From positions 1 through 20,934 of the forward strand of contig JAVBMP010000094.1 of the NCBI GenBank assembly GCA_031552315.1: a stretch of DNA of 20,934 bases. The letters are read 5' to 3'. The notes beneath the pieces were generated by a model. That model made no database searches and was not told the DNA's origin. It was given only the letters and a program-made list of their open reading frames with translations. Position 1 is the first letter of the stretch. Every line of letters begins with the position of its first letter. Source of the DNA: JAVBMP01 sp031552315 (lineage in GTDB: Bacteria; Desulfobacterota; Desulfovibrionia; Desulfovibrionales; Desulfovibrionaceae). Below, one piece after another: positions 7,388-15,676 of this stretch. The translations under genes and the position numbers were made by a program.

Positions 7388-9349
7388 ATGCTGCCCATAT
7401 ACGCCCCCCTGCCCACCCCGGCGGAAATGCAACTTTGGGATAATTGCGCCATAAACGAATTTGGCCTGCCGGAAGTAATGCTTATGGAAAATGCCGCGCG
7501 GGAAGCCCTGCGGGCGCTGGAAGAACTGGGCCTGGTCAGCCCCGACGTGGCAAGCCCGGAAGGCCCGGAATACAGGGCGGGCAATGAACAGCTTCACGCG
7601 CTGGTCTTTGCCGGTTCCGGCAACAACGGCGGCGATGGCTTTGCCCTGGCCCGCCACCTGCATGACCGGGGCCTTCAGGTGCTGGTGTGCCACTTCACGC
7701 CGCTGGGCAAATTGAAGGGCGCGGCCCGCAAACACGCGCAAATGGCCCGTGACTGCGGCGTGCCCATGCACCTGCTGCCCAAAAGCAACCGCCCGCCGGA
7801 AGATTTTTTGCCCCCGCGCTTCCGCCCCGCGCCGTCCACAAACCCCGGCGACCTTGGCAGCCTTGGCGAGCTTGGCAACCCGCCCGGCCGATACCGCCCG
7901 GACAACCAGATAGAAAGGAACGGAAGGGGCCTGCTGGTCATAGACGCCCTGAACGGCACCGGCCTGCGCGGCCCTCTGCGGCAGGAAGCCCTGGCCCGCG
8001 TGCGCTGTTTGAACCGCTACGCGGCGGACAGGCGCAATTTCCTGCTGGCCCTGGATATACCCAGCGGCCTGAACGGGCTGACCGGACAGCCGGAACCGGA
8101 AGCCGTGCGCGCCAATGCCACCGTGTGCTTTGAAGCGGGCAAGCCCGGCCTTTTCATGCCATCCGCCATGCCGTTTACCGGGAAAATTTTTGTGCGTCCC
8201 ATCGGCCTGCCTGCGGCTGTGCGGCAAAAACACCCGGCCTCTTTCAGGCTGCTTTGCCCGCCAATGCGGGAATGCGCTACGCCGGAAGGGCTTTTCCCAA
8301 ACAACCCCGGCACTCTCCGCAAAACAGGCAGGCCGGGCATATGGCCCGCGCCGGATGTCCTGGCCCACAAGGGGCGTCAGGGGCAAGTGCTGGTCATTGG
8401 CGGTTCCGTTGGCTTGGCCGGGGCCGCGCACTTCGCCGCGCTGGGGGCCTTGCGTTCCGGTTCCGCCCTGGCAAGCGTGGCCTGCCCGGAAGGGCTTGCC
8501 CCGGAAATCCGCATGGGCCGCCCGGAAATTATGATTTTGCCGCTGCGGCCTGAATGCGCGGATGTGGCGGGAAGGGCCGAAAGGGCGTCAGGGCCAGAAG
8601 GGTCGGGCGGGGCATCGGGGCCAAATGCCCCCGGCAACTGGCGGGAATGGCAGCCCTTTCACAAGGCCCGGCTGCTTGCGGCAGTGGAGGCACTGGGCCG
8701 CCGCAATTCTTCCGCCCTGGTCATAGGCCCCGGCCTGGGGCGGGAAAGCGCCGCCCTGCCGGAACTTTTGTCCGCCGTGCTGGCCTTGCCCGGCCGGCCC
8801 CCGGCGGTGCTGGACGCGGACGGTCTTTTTTATTTCACCCCGCTGGCCGGGGAAAAACGCCTGCCCTTCAGCCTGCTTACAGCGGAAGATATTATTACCC
8901 CGCACCCCGGCGAAGCCGCGTCATTGCTGGGCACAGACCCGGCCCAGGTGCAGTCTGGCCGCCTGAACGCCCTGCATACCCTTTGCAACCTGACGGAAGC
9001 TGTGGTAGTGCTGAAAGGCCCCGGAACCCTTGTGGGGCAAAAGGCTCATGATTCCGGCGCAAATGTCCGAAAAATGCGCCCCATAACCATTTCGCCCTTT
9101 TGCGTGGGGCAATTGGCCGTGGGCGGTTCCGGCGATGTTCTTGCCGGGGTGTGCGCTACGTTGCTCACCCGAAGAAAAAATAATTTTTTTGCGCAAAACC
9201 CTGTTTCGGCACTTGATTTGGCAAGCCTTGCGGTACATATTCACGGGCGTTGCGGAGAACTGATCCAGGCGGCCTTCCCCTATGGCGGGAACAGCGCGGC
9301 CGACCTGGCGGAAAAATTACCCGAAGCCCTGACGGAGCTTGGAATATGA
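7388..9349 (+). CDS. nnr: Bifunctional NAD(P)H-hydrate epimerase / ADP-dependent dehydratase
   Basis: Repairs damaged NAD(P)H: the N-terminal half (NnrE, YjeF_N fold) epimerises R- to S-NAD(P)H hydrate, and the C-terminal half (NnrD, ribokinase-like fold) dehydrates the S form using ADP. 653 residues, longer than the usual ~500. NnrE signatures are MENAAR near residue 34 and AGSGNNGGDG near 75-84. NnrD signatures are GGSVGLAGAAHFAALGALRSGS, VIGPGLGR, TPHPGEAASLLG, VLKGPGT and AVGGSGDVLAG near 578-588. Extra length comes partly from low-complexity inserts: GDLGSLGELGN near residues 154-164 (9-bp DNA repeats) and a Gly-Ala-Pro-rich stretch near 398-417. AGGA 7 nt upstream supports the start. 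It overlaps tsaE by 4 bp (ATGA), a pairing common in bacteria. Confidence 0.93.
   Translation: MLPIYAPLPTPAEMQLWDNCAINEFGLPEVMLMENAAREALRALEELGLVSPDVASPEGPEYRAGNEQLHALVFAGSGNNGGDGFALARHLHDRGLQVLVCHFTPLGKLKGAARKHAQMARDCGVPMHLLPKSNRPPEDFLPPRFRPAPSTNPGDLGSLGELGNPPGRYRPDNQIERNGRGLLVIDALNGTGLRGPLRQEALARVRCLNRYAADRRNFLLALDIPSGLNGLTGQPEPEAVRANATVCFEAGKPGLFMPSAMPFTGKIFVRPIGLPAAVRQKHPASFRLLCPPMRECATPEGLFPNNPGTLRKTGRPGIWPAPDVLAHKGRQGQVLVIGGSVGLAGAAHFAALGALRSGSALASVACPEGLAPEIRMGRPEIMILPLRPECADVAGRAERASGPEGSGGASGPNAPGNWREWQPFHKARLLAAVEALGRRNSSALVIGPGLGRESAALPELLSAVLALPGRPPAVLDADGLFYFTPLAGEKRLPFSLLTAEDIITPHPGEAASLLGTDPAQVQSGRLNALHTLCNLTEAVVVLKGPGTLVGQKAHDSGANVRKMRPITISPFCVGQLAVGGSGDVLAGVCATLLTRRKNNFFAQNPVSALDLASLAVHIHGRCGELIQAAFPYGGNSAADLAEKLPEALTELGI
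7847..7876 (+). repeat. 9-bp tandem repeat inside nnr
   Basis: Three consecutive 9-bp units (GGCGACCTT, GGCAGCCTT, GGCGAGCTT) plus a partial fourth encode a Gly-x-Leu run in a loop of the epimerase half. Confidence 0.7.
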
Positions 9350-10026
9350 TCAACAACCTTTGCGTCAACCTTGAAAGCCTTGAAGATACCCGCGCCCTGG
9401 CCCGCGTTTTTGCCGCCCTTGTGCAGGCCGGGCAAACCCTTCGGCCCGCTGGGGAAGACGCAACCCTGCCGCCAGCAATCCTACCGGCCGCACCGGCCGC
9501 AACTTTACCGCCCGTGCGCCTGCTGCTTTTTTACGGCGGCCTTGGCGCGGGCAAGACCACTTTGGCCCGCTTTCTGGTTGAAGGGCTTGCAGGCGGAGAA
9601 AACGCCGAGGTTGCCAGCCCCAGCTTTACCCTGTGCAATGAATACCCCACCAGCCCCAAAACCCTGCACTTTGACCTTTACCGCCTTGAAGACGGCAAAA
9701 GCGATGAAAATTTTGAAGAGGCGCTGGATGCCCTGCAAGGCCCCAACCCGCCCCTGGTGCTGGTGGAATGGGCTGAAAGGCTTTGCCTGTGTGAACAGGA
9801 CTACTTCCCGGAAAATTATCTGGCCTGCCACCTTACAGCGGACGGCAACAGGCGCGCGGCCACCCTGGCCCTGCCCGGCAAAGACCGCGCCCGCATGAAT
9901 GCTTTTTTGCAAGAACTTTTACAAGCCGCCGGCCTTGCCGCCTGCCCGCCGGAAAGCGAAGCGCAAAACCCGCAGGGCCAGGCCAGACGGCTTAACGGAT
10001 CATCTTGTTGCAATGTAAATTTTTAG
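9346..10026 (+). CDS. tsaE: tRNA t6A37 biosynthesis ATPase TsaE
   Basis: ATPase partner of TsaB-TsaD in formation of N6-threonylcarbamoyladenosine at position 37 of ANN-decoding tRNAs. About 226 residues from the ATG at 9346, which overlaps the nnr stop (ATGA); an upstream in-frame start at 9250 would lie deep inside nnr and is unlikely. Signatures: P-loop GGLGAGKTT near residues 64-72, SPSFTL (switch-like segment) near 89, HFDLYRL near 107, and VEWAERL near 140. It is longer than the usual ~150-160 residues because of an N-terminal extension with a Pro-Ala-rich stretch (about residues 35-55) and a 50-residue C-terminal tail. It sits in a row of housekeeping genes 16 bp before lysC. Confidence 0.92.
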   Translation: MINNLCVNLESLEDTRALARVFAALVQAGQTLRPAGEDATLPPAILPAAPAATLPPVRLLLFYGGLGAGKTTLARFLVEGLAGGENAEVASPSFTLCNEYPTSPKTLHFDLYRLEDGKSDENFEEALDALQGPNPPLVLVEWAERLCLCEQDYFPENYLACHLTADGNRRAATLALPGKDRARMNAFLQELLQAAGLAACPPESEAQNPQGQARRLNGSSCCNVNF

Positions 10027-10042
10027 CCAGTAAAGGAAGCTT

Positions 10043-11284
10043 ATGCGCATAAAAGTCCTAAAATTCGGCGGCTCTTCAGTGGCGGATCTTTCCCGTATGC
10101 GTCAGGTGCTGGAAAAGGTGAAGCTGGCGCGTGAAGGCGACTTCAAGCTGCTGGTGGTGCTTTCCGCCCGGGCAGGAGAAACCAACCGCCTGCTTGCCCT
10201 GGCGGATGAATGGTCGCCCACGCCCAACCCGGCGGAATGCGATTCTTTGGTAGCCACGGGCGAACAGGTTTCCACCGCGCTTTTTTCCATGCTGCTGAAT
10301 GACGCGGGCATAAAGGCCCGCTCGCTTCTGGGCTTTCAGGCCCCCATCATAACCAACGACCAATACGGCAAGGCGCGCATACTTTCCATAGAAAAAGCCC
10401 CGCTGGTCTGCCTGCTGGAAGAATATGACGTGGTAGTTGTGGCCGGTTTTCAGGGCGTTACCGCCGATGGCCGCATAACCACTTTGGGACGCGGCGGGTC
10501 AGACACCTCGGCCGTAGCCATAGCCGCGGCTGTTGATGCGGAAGTATGCGAAATTTATACAGATGTTGAAGGGGTCTACACCACGGACCCGAACATGTGT
10601 TCCACCGCCCGCAAGCTGGACTATGTTTCCTATGATGAAATGCTTGAAATGGCCAGCATGGGCGCAAAGGTGCTGGAAATACGTTCGGTCGAATTTGCCA
10701 AAAAATACCGCGTGCCCGTGCACGTGCGTTCCACCTTCAGCAACAACACAGGCACCATAGTCACCCAGGAGGATCGTGTGGAAAATATAATGGTTTCCGG
10801 CATTGCCTATGATAAAGATCAGGCCCTTGTAACCCTGCTGGCCATACCGGACAAGCCGGGCATTGCCGCGGCCATTTTTGGCCCCCTGGCCCAGGCCAAC
10901 GTGGGGGTGGACATGATCGTGCAAAACCCCAGCCGTGACGGCGTTACGGACATGAACTTCACGGTTTCCCGCAAAGACCTTAAAAAGGCCCTGGTGGTTA
11001 CCGAAGGCATTTGCCAAAGCATAGGCGGCGGCGCGGTAACGCACAATGACAAGGTCTGCAAGGTTTCCGCCATTGGCGTGGGCATGCGCAACCATTCCGG
11101 CGTGGCGGCGGCGGCCTTTGATTCCCTGCATCAGGAAAATATCAATATTTTGATGATAAGCACCTCGGAAATTAAAATTTCCTGCCTTATTGACGAAAAG
11201 TATACTGAACTGGCCGTGCGCACCCTGCATGAGGCATTTGAACTTGGCAAAGACAACAAAACCTGCAAGGTTTGCGTTGGATAG
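10043..11284 (+). CDS. lysC: Aspartate kinase
   Basis: Phosphorylates aspartate to aspartyl-4-phosphate, the first step toward lysine, threonine, methionine and, via threonine, isoleucine. 413 residues, normal for the single-function class. The kinase domain has KFGGSSV at residues 7-13, ATGEQVSTALF near 72, GFQGVTADGRITTLGRGGSDTS near 134-155, and IYTDVEGVYTTDPN near 171-184. Two C-terminal ACT domains (about 265-340 and 345-410; SGIAYDKDQALVTLLAIPDKPG opens the first) make feedback inhibition by lysine and/or threonine likely, as known for the family. AGGA 5 nt before the ATG supports the start. It follows tsaE by 16 bp and precedes cimA with a 90-bp hairpin-bearing gap. Confidence 0.95.
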   Translation: MRIKVLKFGGSSVADLSRMRQVLEKVKLAREGDFKLLVVLSARAGETNRLLALADEWSPTPNPAECDSLVATGEQVSTALFSMLLNDAGIKARSLLGFQAPIITNDQYGKARILSIEKAPLVCLLEEYDVVVVAGFQGVTADGRITTLGRGGSDTSAVAIAAAVDAEVCEIYTDVEGVYTTDPNMCSTARKLDYVSYDEMLEMASMGAKVLEIRSVEFAKKYRVPVHVRSTFSNNTGTIVTQEDRVENIMVSGIAYDKDQALVTLLAIPDKPGIAAAIFGPLAQANVGVDMIVQNPSRDGVTDMNFTVSRKDLKKALVVTEGICQSIGGGAVTHNDKVCKVSAIGVGMRNHSGVAAAAFDSLHQENINILMISTSEIKISCLIDEKYTELAVRTLHEAFELGKDNKTCKVCVG

Positions 11285-11300
11285 CCAAAAAAAATAAAGG

Positions 11301-11361
11301 CCGGGCGGCGTTGACGCGCCAGGCGGGCCTTACCGCCCGCAAGCGCGTCAACCCTGCCCGG
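11301..11361 (+). other. Strong two-tier hairpin between lysC and cimA
   Basis: Nested inverted repeats: CCGGGC (11301-11306) pairs with GCCCGG (11356-11361); GTTGACGCGC (11310-11319) pairs perfectly with GCGCGTCAAC (11343-11352); and inside, GCGGGC (11323-11328) pairs with GCCCGC (11335-11340) around a 6-nt loop. The base ends 13 nt before the cimA ATG, so it would cover the ribosome approach region. There is no T-run on the plus-strand exit side. An A-rich run precedes it, so only the minus-strand reading looks terminator-like. It could be an mRNA processing, stability or translation-control structure, or an inserted palindromic repeat. Confidence 0.8.
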
Positions 11362-11374
11362 AACTGTCCGCGCC

Positions 11375-13003
11375 ATGAAAAAGATAGAAATATATGATAC
11401 CACCCTGCGCGACGGGGCACAGTCGGAAGATGTAAACCTTACCCTGCCCGACAAACTTAAAATCGCCCTGAAGCTGGATGAACTTGGCGTGCGCTACATT
11501 GAAGGCGGCTGGCCGGGGGCCACAAATGCGGATACCGCATTTTTTAATGAAATAGCGTCCTATGCCCTGAAAAACGCCGAGATAAGCGCCTTTGGTTCCA
11601 CCCGCCACCCTTCCGGCCCGGCGGAAAATGACCACAACCTGAAGGCCATTTTGGCGGCAAAGCCCGCCCTGGCCGCCATTTTTGGCAAAAGTTGCGAAGC
11701 GCATGCCCGTGAGGCCCTGCGCATCAGCCCGGAAGACAACCTGAACATAATTGCCGATTCCATCGGCTTTCTGGCCCAGCGCCTGCCCAAGGTGTTTTTT
11801 GATGCCGAACATTTTTTTGACGGCTTCAAACGCAACCCGCAATACGCCCTGGCCGCCCTTGGGGCCGCAAGGCAGGCCGGGGCCGCCGCCCTGGTGCTGT
11901 GCGACACCAACGGCGGCAGCATGCCGGATGAAATAGCCCGCGCCACCCGCGCCGTGGTGGAAGCCTTCCCGGATTGCGCCATAGGCATTCACACCCACAA
12001 TGACTGTGAACTGGCCGTGGCAAACAGCCTGGCCGCCGTGGAAGCCGGGGCGACGCAGGTGCAGGGCACCATGAACGGCATAGGCGAACGTTGCGGCAAC
12101 GCCAACCTTTGTTCCATAATTCCGTTGCTGGAACTGAAAAAGTCTTACGCCTGCCTGCCGGAAGGCAACATAAAACTGTTGCGTCAAACCGCCGGCTACA
12201 TCAACGAGGTTGCCAACCTCATGCCTTTCAACCGCCAGCCCTTTGTCGGGGCTTCGGCCTTCGCGCACAAGGGCGGGGTGCATGTAAGCGCCATTGCCCG
12301 CAATTCCAGCCTTTATGAACATATTGACCCGGAACTTCTGGGCAACCGCCAGCGCGTGCTGCTTACCGACCTTTCCGGCCGCAGCAACATTGTGGCCCTG
12401 GCAAAACGCTACGGCTTCAGCCTGGACAAGGAACAGCCCGTGGTCAAGGGCCTTTTGGCGGAACTGAAGCAAAAGTCCAACGCCGGCTACGATTACGCCG
12501 CTGCCGAAGCCTCTGTGGAACTTTTGCTGCTGCGCAAACTGGCCCGGCGCGGGGTGCGCGAATTTTTCAAACTGGTGCAGTGGCGAGTGTTGGAATCCAG
12601 AGACAGCCTGCGCGACGCGCCCACTTCAGAGGCCACTGTAACTGTGGAGGTTGAAGGCGCCATGGAACATACCGCCGCCTTTGGGCAAGGCCCGGTAAAC
12701 GCCATAGACAACGCCCTGCGCAAGGCCCTTTCCGCCTTTTACCCGCGCCTTAACGAGATGCGCCTGGTGGACTTCAAGGTGCGCGTCCTTAATGCAATAA
12801 GCGGCCAGAGCGATGCAGGCGGCAATGCGGGCGGCGCGGCGGGCGGGCACAGCGGCACGGCCTCGCTGGTGCGTGTGCTTATAGAATCTGCCGACCATGT
12901 GGACAGCTGGGTCACGGTGGGCGTTTCCTTCAACATCATAGAAGCAAGCTGGCAAGCGCTGGTGGATTCCATCACCTACAAGCTCTACAAGGATGAAAAC
13001 TGA
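11375..13003 (+). CDS. cimA: (R)-citramalate synthase
   Basis: Condenses pyruvate and acetyl-CoA to (R)-citramalate, giving 2-oxobutanoate for isoleucine without threonine deaminase. 542 residues, matching the long CimA class of the DRE-TIM metallolyase family. Signatures: YDTTLRDGAQ at residues 6-15, IEGGWPGATNADTAFF near 46-61, AFGSTRHP, DAEHFFDGFKRNP, LCDTNGG, the metal-binding HTHND near residue 206, and GTMNGIGERCGNANL. This opening pattern (GGWPGA, DAEHFFDG) separates CimA from isopropylmalate and homocitrate synthases. The C-terminal part (about 400-540) is the allosteric LeuA-type domain, with a Gly-Ala-rich insert near 475-488. No good ribosome site is visible; the region before the ATG is the 3' side of a strong hairpin. 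It overlaps the next gene by one base (TGATG). Confidence 0.93.
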   Translation: MKKIEIYDTTLRDGAQSEDVNLTLPDKLKIALKLDELGVRYIEGGWPGATNADTAFFNEIASYALKNAEISAFGSTRHPSGPAENDHNLKAILAAKPALAAIFGKSCEAHAREALRISPEDNLNIIADSIGFLAQRLPKVFFDAEHFFDGFKRNPQYALAALGAARQAGAAALVLCDTNGGSMPDEIARATRAVVEAFPDCAIGIHTHNDCELAVANSLAAVEAGATQVQGTMNGIGERCGNANLCSIIPLLELKKSYACLPEGNIKLLRQTAGYINEVANLMPFNRQPFVGASAFAHKGGVHVSAIARNSSLYEHIDPELLGNRQRVLLTDLSGRSNIVALAKRYGFSLDKEQPVVKGLLAELKQKSNAGYDYAAAEASVELLLLRKLARRGVREFFKLVQWRVLESRDSLRDAPTSEATVTVEVEGAMEHTAAFGQGPVNAIDNALRKALSAFYPRLNEMRLVDFKVRVLNAISGQSDAGGNAGGAAGGHSGTASLVRVLIESADHVDSWVTVGVSFNIIEASWQALVDSITYKLYKDEN

Positions 13004-14850
13004 TGCAAGTACGGCAGCTTGCGCGTACCCTGCCGCCCTTCACAAAGGTCAGTGAACTCCGCCTTGGCACAAGCCCGGCCCTTAAGGCCTGGCTTATTCA
13101 TTTTTTGATGGAAAACAACATTGAATACCTGCTTAACCCTGGCATTGTGGCTTCGCCGGAACAACTGGCCTTTATGGTGGCCCTGTCGGAAGACCAGGTA
13201 TACGTGCCCGCTTCAGATTCCATGTTCAAGGCCATATATGAGGCGGATAAAGACAGCCTGAACAAGGCCTACGCCGGGGTATGGGCCTTTGTGGAACGGC
13301 TGATCGACCAATGCGCTGTGGAACCGGACAAAAAGGCCACAGTCGCCACACTTTGCCGCTTTCGTTATGAAATGTACGCGGAAGAAGGCATCATGCTGCC
13401 TTCACGCATGCTGCGCCGCCTTGTAGGCATTGTGCTGGCCCAAAGCGCCCAGCCGGATCCTTTCCTGCAACACCGGCAGGCGGCCAACCGCCGGGCGGAA
13501 CAACGCCTTGACCACCCGGAATTGAAAAAGGCCCTGTACCGCCTGCCGGACAAGCCCTGCCCCGGCAAAAGCATTCCAGAACTGCGCCATTACCTTGACT
13601 ATGTTGCGCTTTACCGCTATTTGCGTCTTTCTACCCTTGAAGCGTTGTGGAAGGAAAATACGCCGGGCGCGGGGCCGGAAACGGGGCCAAACCGGAGACC
13701 GGGCACGGAGCCAATCGCGGGGCCAAACACAAGGCCAAACACGGGGCCAGACGCGCCGGAAACGTTGCCCCAAGCCTTATTGAACGATTTGCATGAAGTA
13801 TGCCCGGATCATTCCTGCCTGCAAGACCATCTCTATGGCGAGGCGCTGACCATCCTGTTCATTCCGGAACGGGCGGGCGGCTTTATGGCGGATATAAGAA
13901 TAATAAAGGAACTGCTGGCGCGGGGCCACCGCGTGGTTCTTTCTTTGAAGCGCGGCTTTTTGTTTGACGCGCCAAGCTTTTGGGACCTGGAAGAAGACCC
14001 ACTTCTGGCAAACGCCCTTGAAGACGCCTTCGCGCTGAATAATGACCGAGCCGGTAAAAATGATTTACTGCGCCATTTGCGTGAACACCAGCTGGTAATT
14101 ATAAGTGACGGCACAACAGAAGCGCTTAACCTGCACCGCGTAAGCACCACTTTTGCGCGGGCCTGGAAGGAATGCGACCTTATAATGGCCAAAGGCTTCC
14201 GCAACGCGGATGTTCTTTTGCATACCAGCCACAGCTTCACACGCGATATAATTTGCTATTGGCGTGACAAGGCCGGGCGCTTCCATTTGGAATGCCGCCC
14301 CAAGGCCGCCGGCGCGCGCTATTTTTCTGAACGGCGGCTGAATGAACTGGCGGAAGAAATTATAGGGCAAATGCGTCAGGCAAGGCGGGAACAAAAAACC
14401 GTCATGTTCTATTCGGCCATAATAGGTTCCATACCCGGCCAGACCCGCGTGGCGCTGGAAGTGGTAAACAGCTTTGTGGCCTCGTTACGCGCCCGGCTGG
14501 ACAACACCCACATTGTCAACCCGGCGGAACATTTTGAAGAAGGCCTTGACGGAGACGATTTGATGTTCATGTGGGAAAAGGTGCAGCGTTCCGGCCTGCT
14601 GGACGTGTGGCGCTTCCAGACTGTGGAAGATATTGAGGACAGCTTCGCCCTTCTGGGCCGCAAGGTGCCTTCAGCCTGGTCGGGCAAGGATGCCACCTTT
14701 TCCACCGGCTGTACCAAAGAAATGCGCATTGCCCTTGACGTGCAAAAAAGCCACCCGGAAATGCAGATCACAGGGCCGGCCCCGGAAAAATTCTTCCGGC
14801 GAGAGGCCTACGGCGTAGGCAAATACTTTGACAGCAGCATAAAAATTTGA
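13003..14850 (+). CDS. Large protein with DUF89/ARMT1-like core, unknown function
   Basis: 615 residues, cytoplasmic (no signal or membrane helix). Residues 1 to about 215 look helical. A repeat linker (about 223-250, GPNT-like units) follows, then a core (about 280-410) that resembles DUF89/ARMT1 proteins: ERAGGFMADIRIIKELLARG near 289-308, a following strand, IISDG near 366-370, and LIMAKGFRNADVLL near 393-406, where DUF89 proteins have a conserved KGxxN. The normal metal-binding Asp-Asn of the DNAGE motif reads Glu-Arg here (E289, R290), so classic DUF89 phosphatase chemistry is doubtful. The last ~200 residues (SGKDATFSTGCTKEMRIALD and onward) form a further domain I do not recognise. It starts inside the cimA stop (TGATG) with AGGAT upstream, so is translated with cimA. 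The DUF89 link is by eye and moderately sure. Confidence 0.6.
   Translation: MQVRQLARTLPPFTKVSELRLGTSPALKAWLIHFLMENNIEYLLNPGIVASPEQLAFMVALSEDQVYVPASDSMFKAIYEADKDSLNKAYAGVWAFVERLIDQCAVEPDKKATVATLCRFRYEMYAEEGIMLPSRMLRRLVGIVLAQSAQPDPFLQHRQAANRRAEQRLDHPELKKALYRLPDKPCPGKSIPELRHYLDYVALYRYLRLSTLEALWKENTPGAGPETGPNRRPGTEPIAGPNTRPNTGPDAPETLPQALLNDLHEVCPDHSCLQDHLYGEALTILFIPERAGGFMADIRIIKELLARGHRVVLSLKRGFLFDAPSFWDLEEDPLLANALEDAFALNNDRAGKNDLLRHLREHQLVIISDGTTEALNLHRVSTTFARAWKECDLIMAKGFRNADVLLHTSHSFTRDIICYWRDKAGRFHLECRPKAAGARYFSERRLNELAEEIIGQMRQARREQKTVMFYSAIIGSIPGQTRVALEVVNSFVASLRARLDNTHIVNPAEHFEEGLDGDDLMFMWEKVQRSGLLDVWRFQTVEDIEDSFALLGRKVPSAWSGKDATFSTGCTKEMRIALDVQKSHPEMQITGPAPEKFFRREAYGVGKYFDSSIKI
13671..13754 (+). 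repeat. Seven 12-bp tandem repeats inside coding sequence
   Basis: Seven 12-bp units with consensus GGGGCCAAACAC encode four-residue GPNT-like units between the N-terminal and DUF89-like parts of the 615-residue protein. The architecture (7 x 12 bp at a domain boundary) parallels that at 5642-5725, although the sequence differs. Confidence 0.85.
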
Positions 14851-14857
14851 GTATAAT
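14828..14857 (+). promoter_or_regulatory. Perfect-consensus sigma70 promoter
   Basis: TTGACA (14828-14833) and TATAAT (14852-14857) are separated by 18 bp, both hexamers exact. The -35 lies inside the last codons of the 615-residue gene and the -10 just after its stop. Transcription would start near 14864, about 40 nt before the ATG at 14903. It gives the downstream envelope cluster its own strong start. Confidence 0.8.
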
Positions 14858-14902
14858 TTCAGAATAAGCTTTGAATTTTCCTTAATTCTTCAAGGGGCGG
14901 CC

Positions 14903-15625
14903 ATGAATGAATATATCCTTATGCTAAAAGCCGGGCTGGAAGACTGCTTCAGCCTGCAAAGCGATGCTGTGCGCGACTGGAAAATGGAAGGCTTTGACCA
15001 GGCCCGCCTTGAAGCCCTGCGCCCGCGCAGCCCAAAGCCGGAAGAAAGCGCGGAAAACTGCTTCAATTGGCAGGCCGGCCTGGCCGATTTACGCGCCTTT
15101 ACGCTGGAAACGCATTACTGCAACTTCGCCTTTTGGCAATTGCTGCAAACCGGGCCAAAAGAACGCGCAAGCGCGGAAACCCGCGCCTTTGCCCAAGACC
15201 TGCTGAAAAGCCGGGCCTATTTGTTGCCCCGCACAGATAACGCCCTTCTGGCCCTGCTTACCCCGCACCTGCCGGAAGGCGGCCGGGGCACAATAAATAC
15301 AGAAAGCCCGGCCAGGGCCATTGACCGCATGTCCATGCTGTCCATAAAACTTGCCCATTTTACCAACCTGCCCACGGTCACGCGCCTTTCCAAAACGCGG
15401 CAGGAACAATGCGCCACGCTGACAAAACGCCTGCGGCAAGAAAGGCAACTTCTGGCCGAAGCCATCTTGCGCCTTGTCGATGAATACGCGGAAGGTGAAA
15501 AACGCCTGCCGCCCGCCCGCCTGCCGGAACCTTCGCTTGAACTGGCATCGGAACTCGCCCCGGAATTGGCCGGGCCAGCGGAAGAACTGTACCACATGGC
15601 GGCGGGGCTTGCCTGCCTTTTGTAA
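14903..15625 (+). CDS. DUF4254-like protein
   Basis: 240 residues, soluble, no signal peptide. The central part fits the pattern I remember for DUF4254: an aromatic-rich helix (FNWQAGLADLRAFTLETHYCNFAFWQ, split over residues 53-78), then ESPARAIDRMSMLSIKLAHF near residues 133-152, corresponding to the family's E-T-P-G-x-x-I-D-R-L-S-I-L-x-L-K core, followed by a long helix with EQCATLTKRL and spaced Leu residues. Members are often near glycosyltransferase genes; no reaction is known to me. The C-terminus has a small repeat of ELA-type units. AAGGGG 5 nt upstream marks the start. It is the first gene after the strong promoter at 14828 and lies 51 bp before the glycosyltransferase, so a role in surface glycan assembly is a reasonable inference. 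Family assignment is by eye. Confidence 0.55.
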   Translation: MNEYILMLKAGLEDCFSLQSDAVRDWKMEGFDQARLEALRPRSPKPEESAENCFNWQAGLADLRAFTLETHYCNFAFWQLLQTGPKERASAETRAFAQDLLKSRAYLLPRTDNALLALLTPHLPEGGRGTINTESPARAIDRMSMLSIKLAHFTNLPTVTRLSKTRQEQCATLTKRLRQERQLLAEAILRLVDEYAEGEKRLPPARLPEPSLELASELAPELAGPAEELYHMAAGLACLL

Positions 15626-15676
15626 CGACCCAAACCACCGGGGCCAGGCCGCCGGAATTATGGATTTTTAATAAAA

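Noticed and set aside
7352..8431. Minus-strand open frame of 359 codons in nnr
   Set aside because: Lies opposite the well-supported NnrE half; no motif, no ribosome site, and would be isolated on the wrong strand.
11285..11361. Intrinsic terminator after lysC
   Set aside because: The hairpin is strong but has no T-run on the plus-strand exit side. The T-run exists only for minus-strand reading, where no gene needs terminating.
11348..12472. Minus-strand open frame of 374 codons opposite cimA
   Set aside because: cimA motifs cover the plus strand; the antisense frame is explained by GC-rich codon bias.
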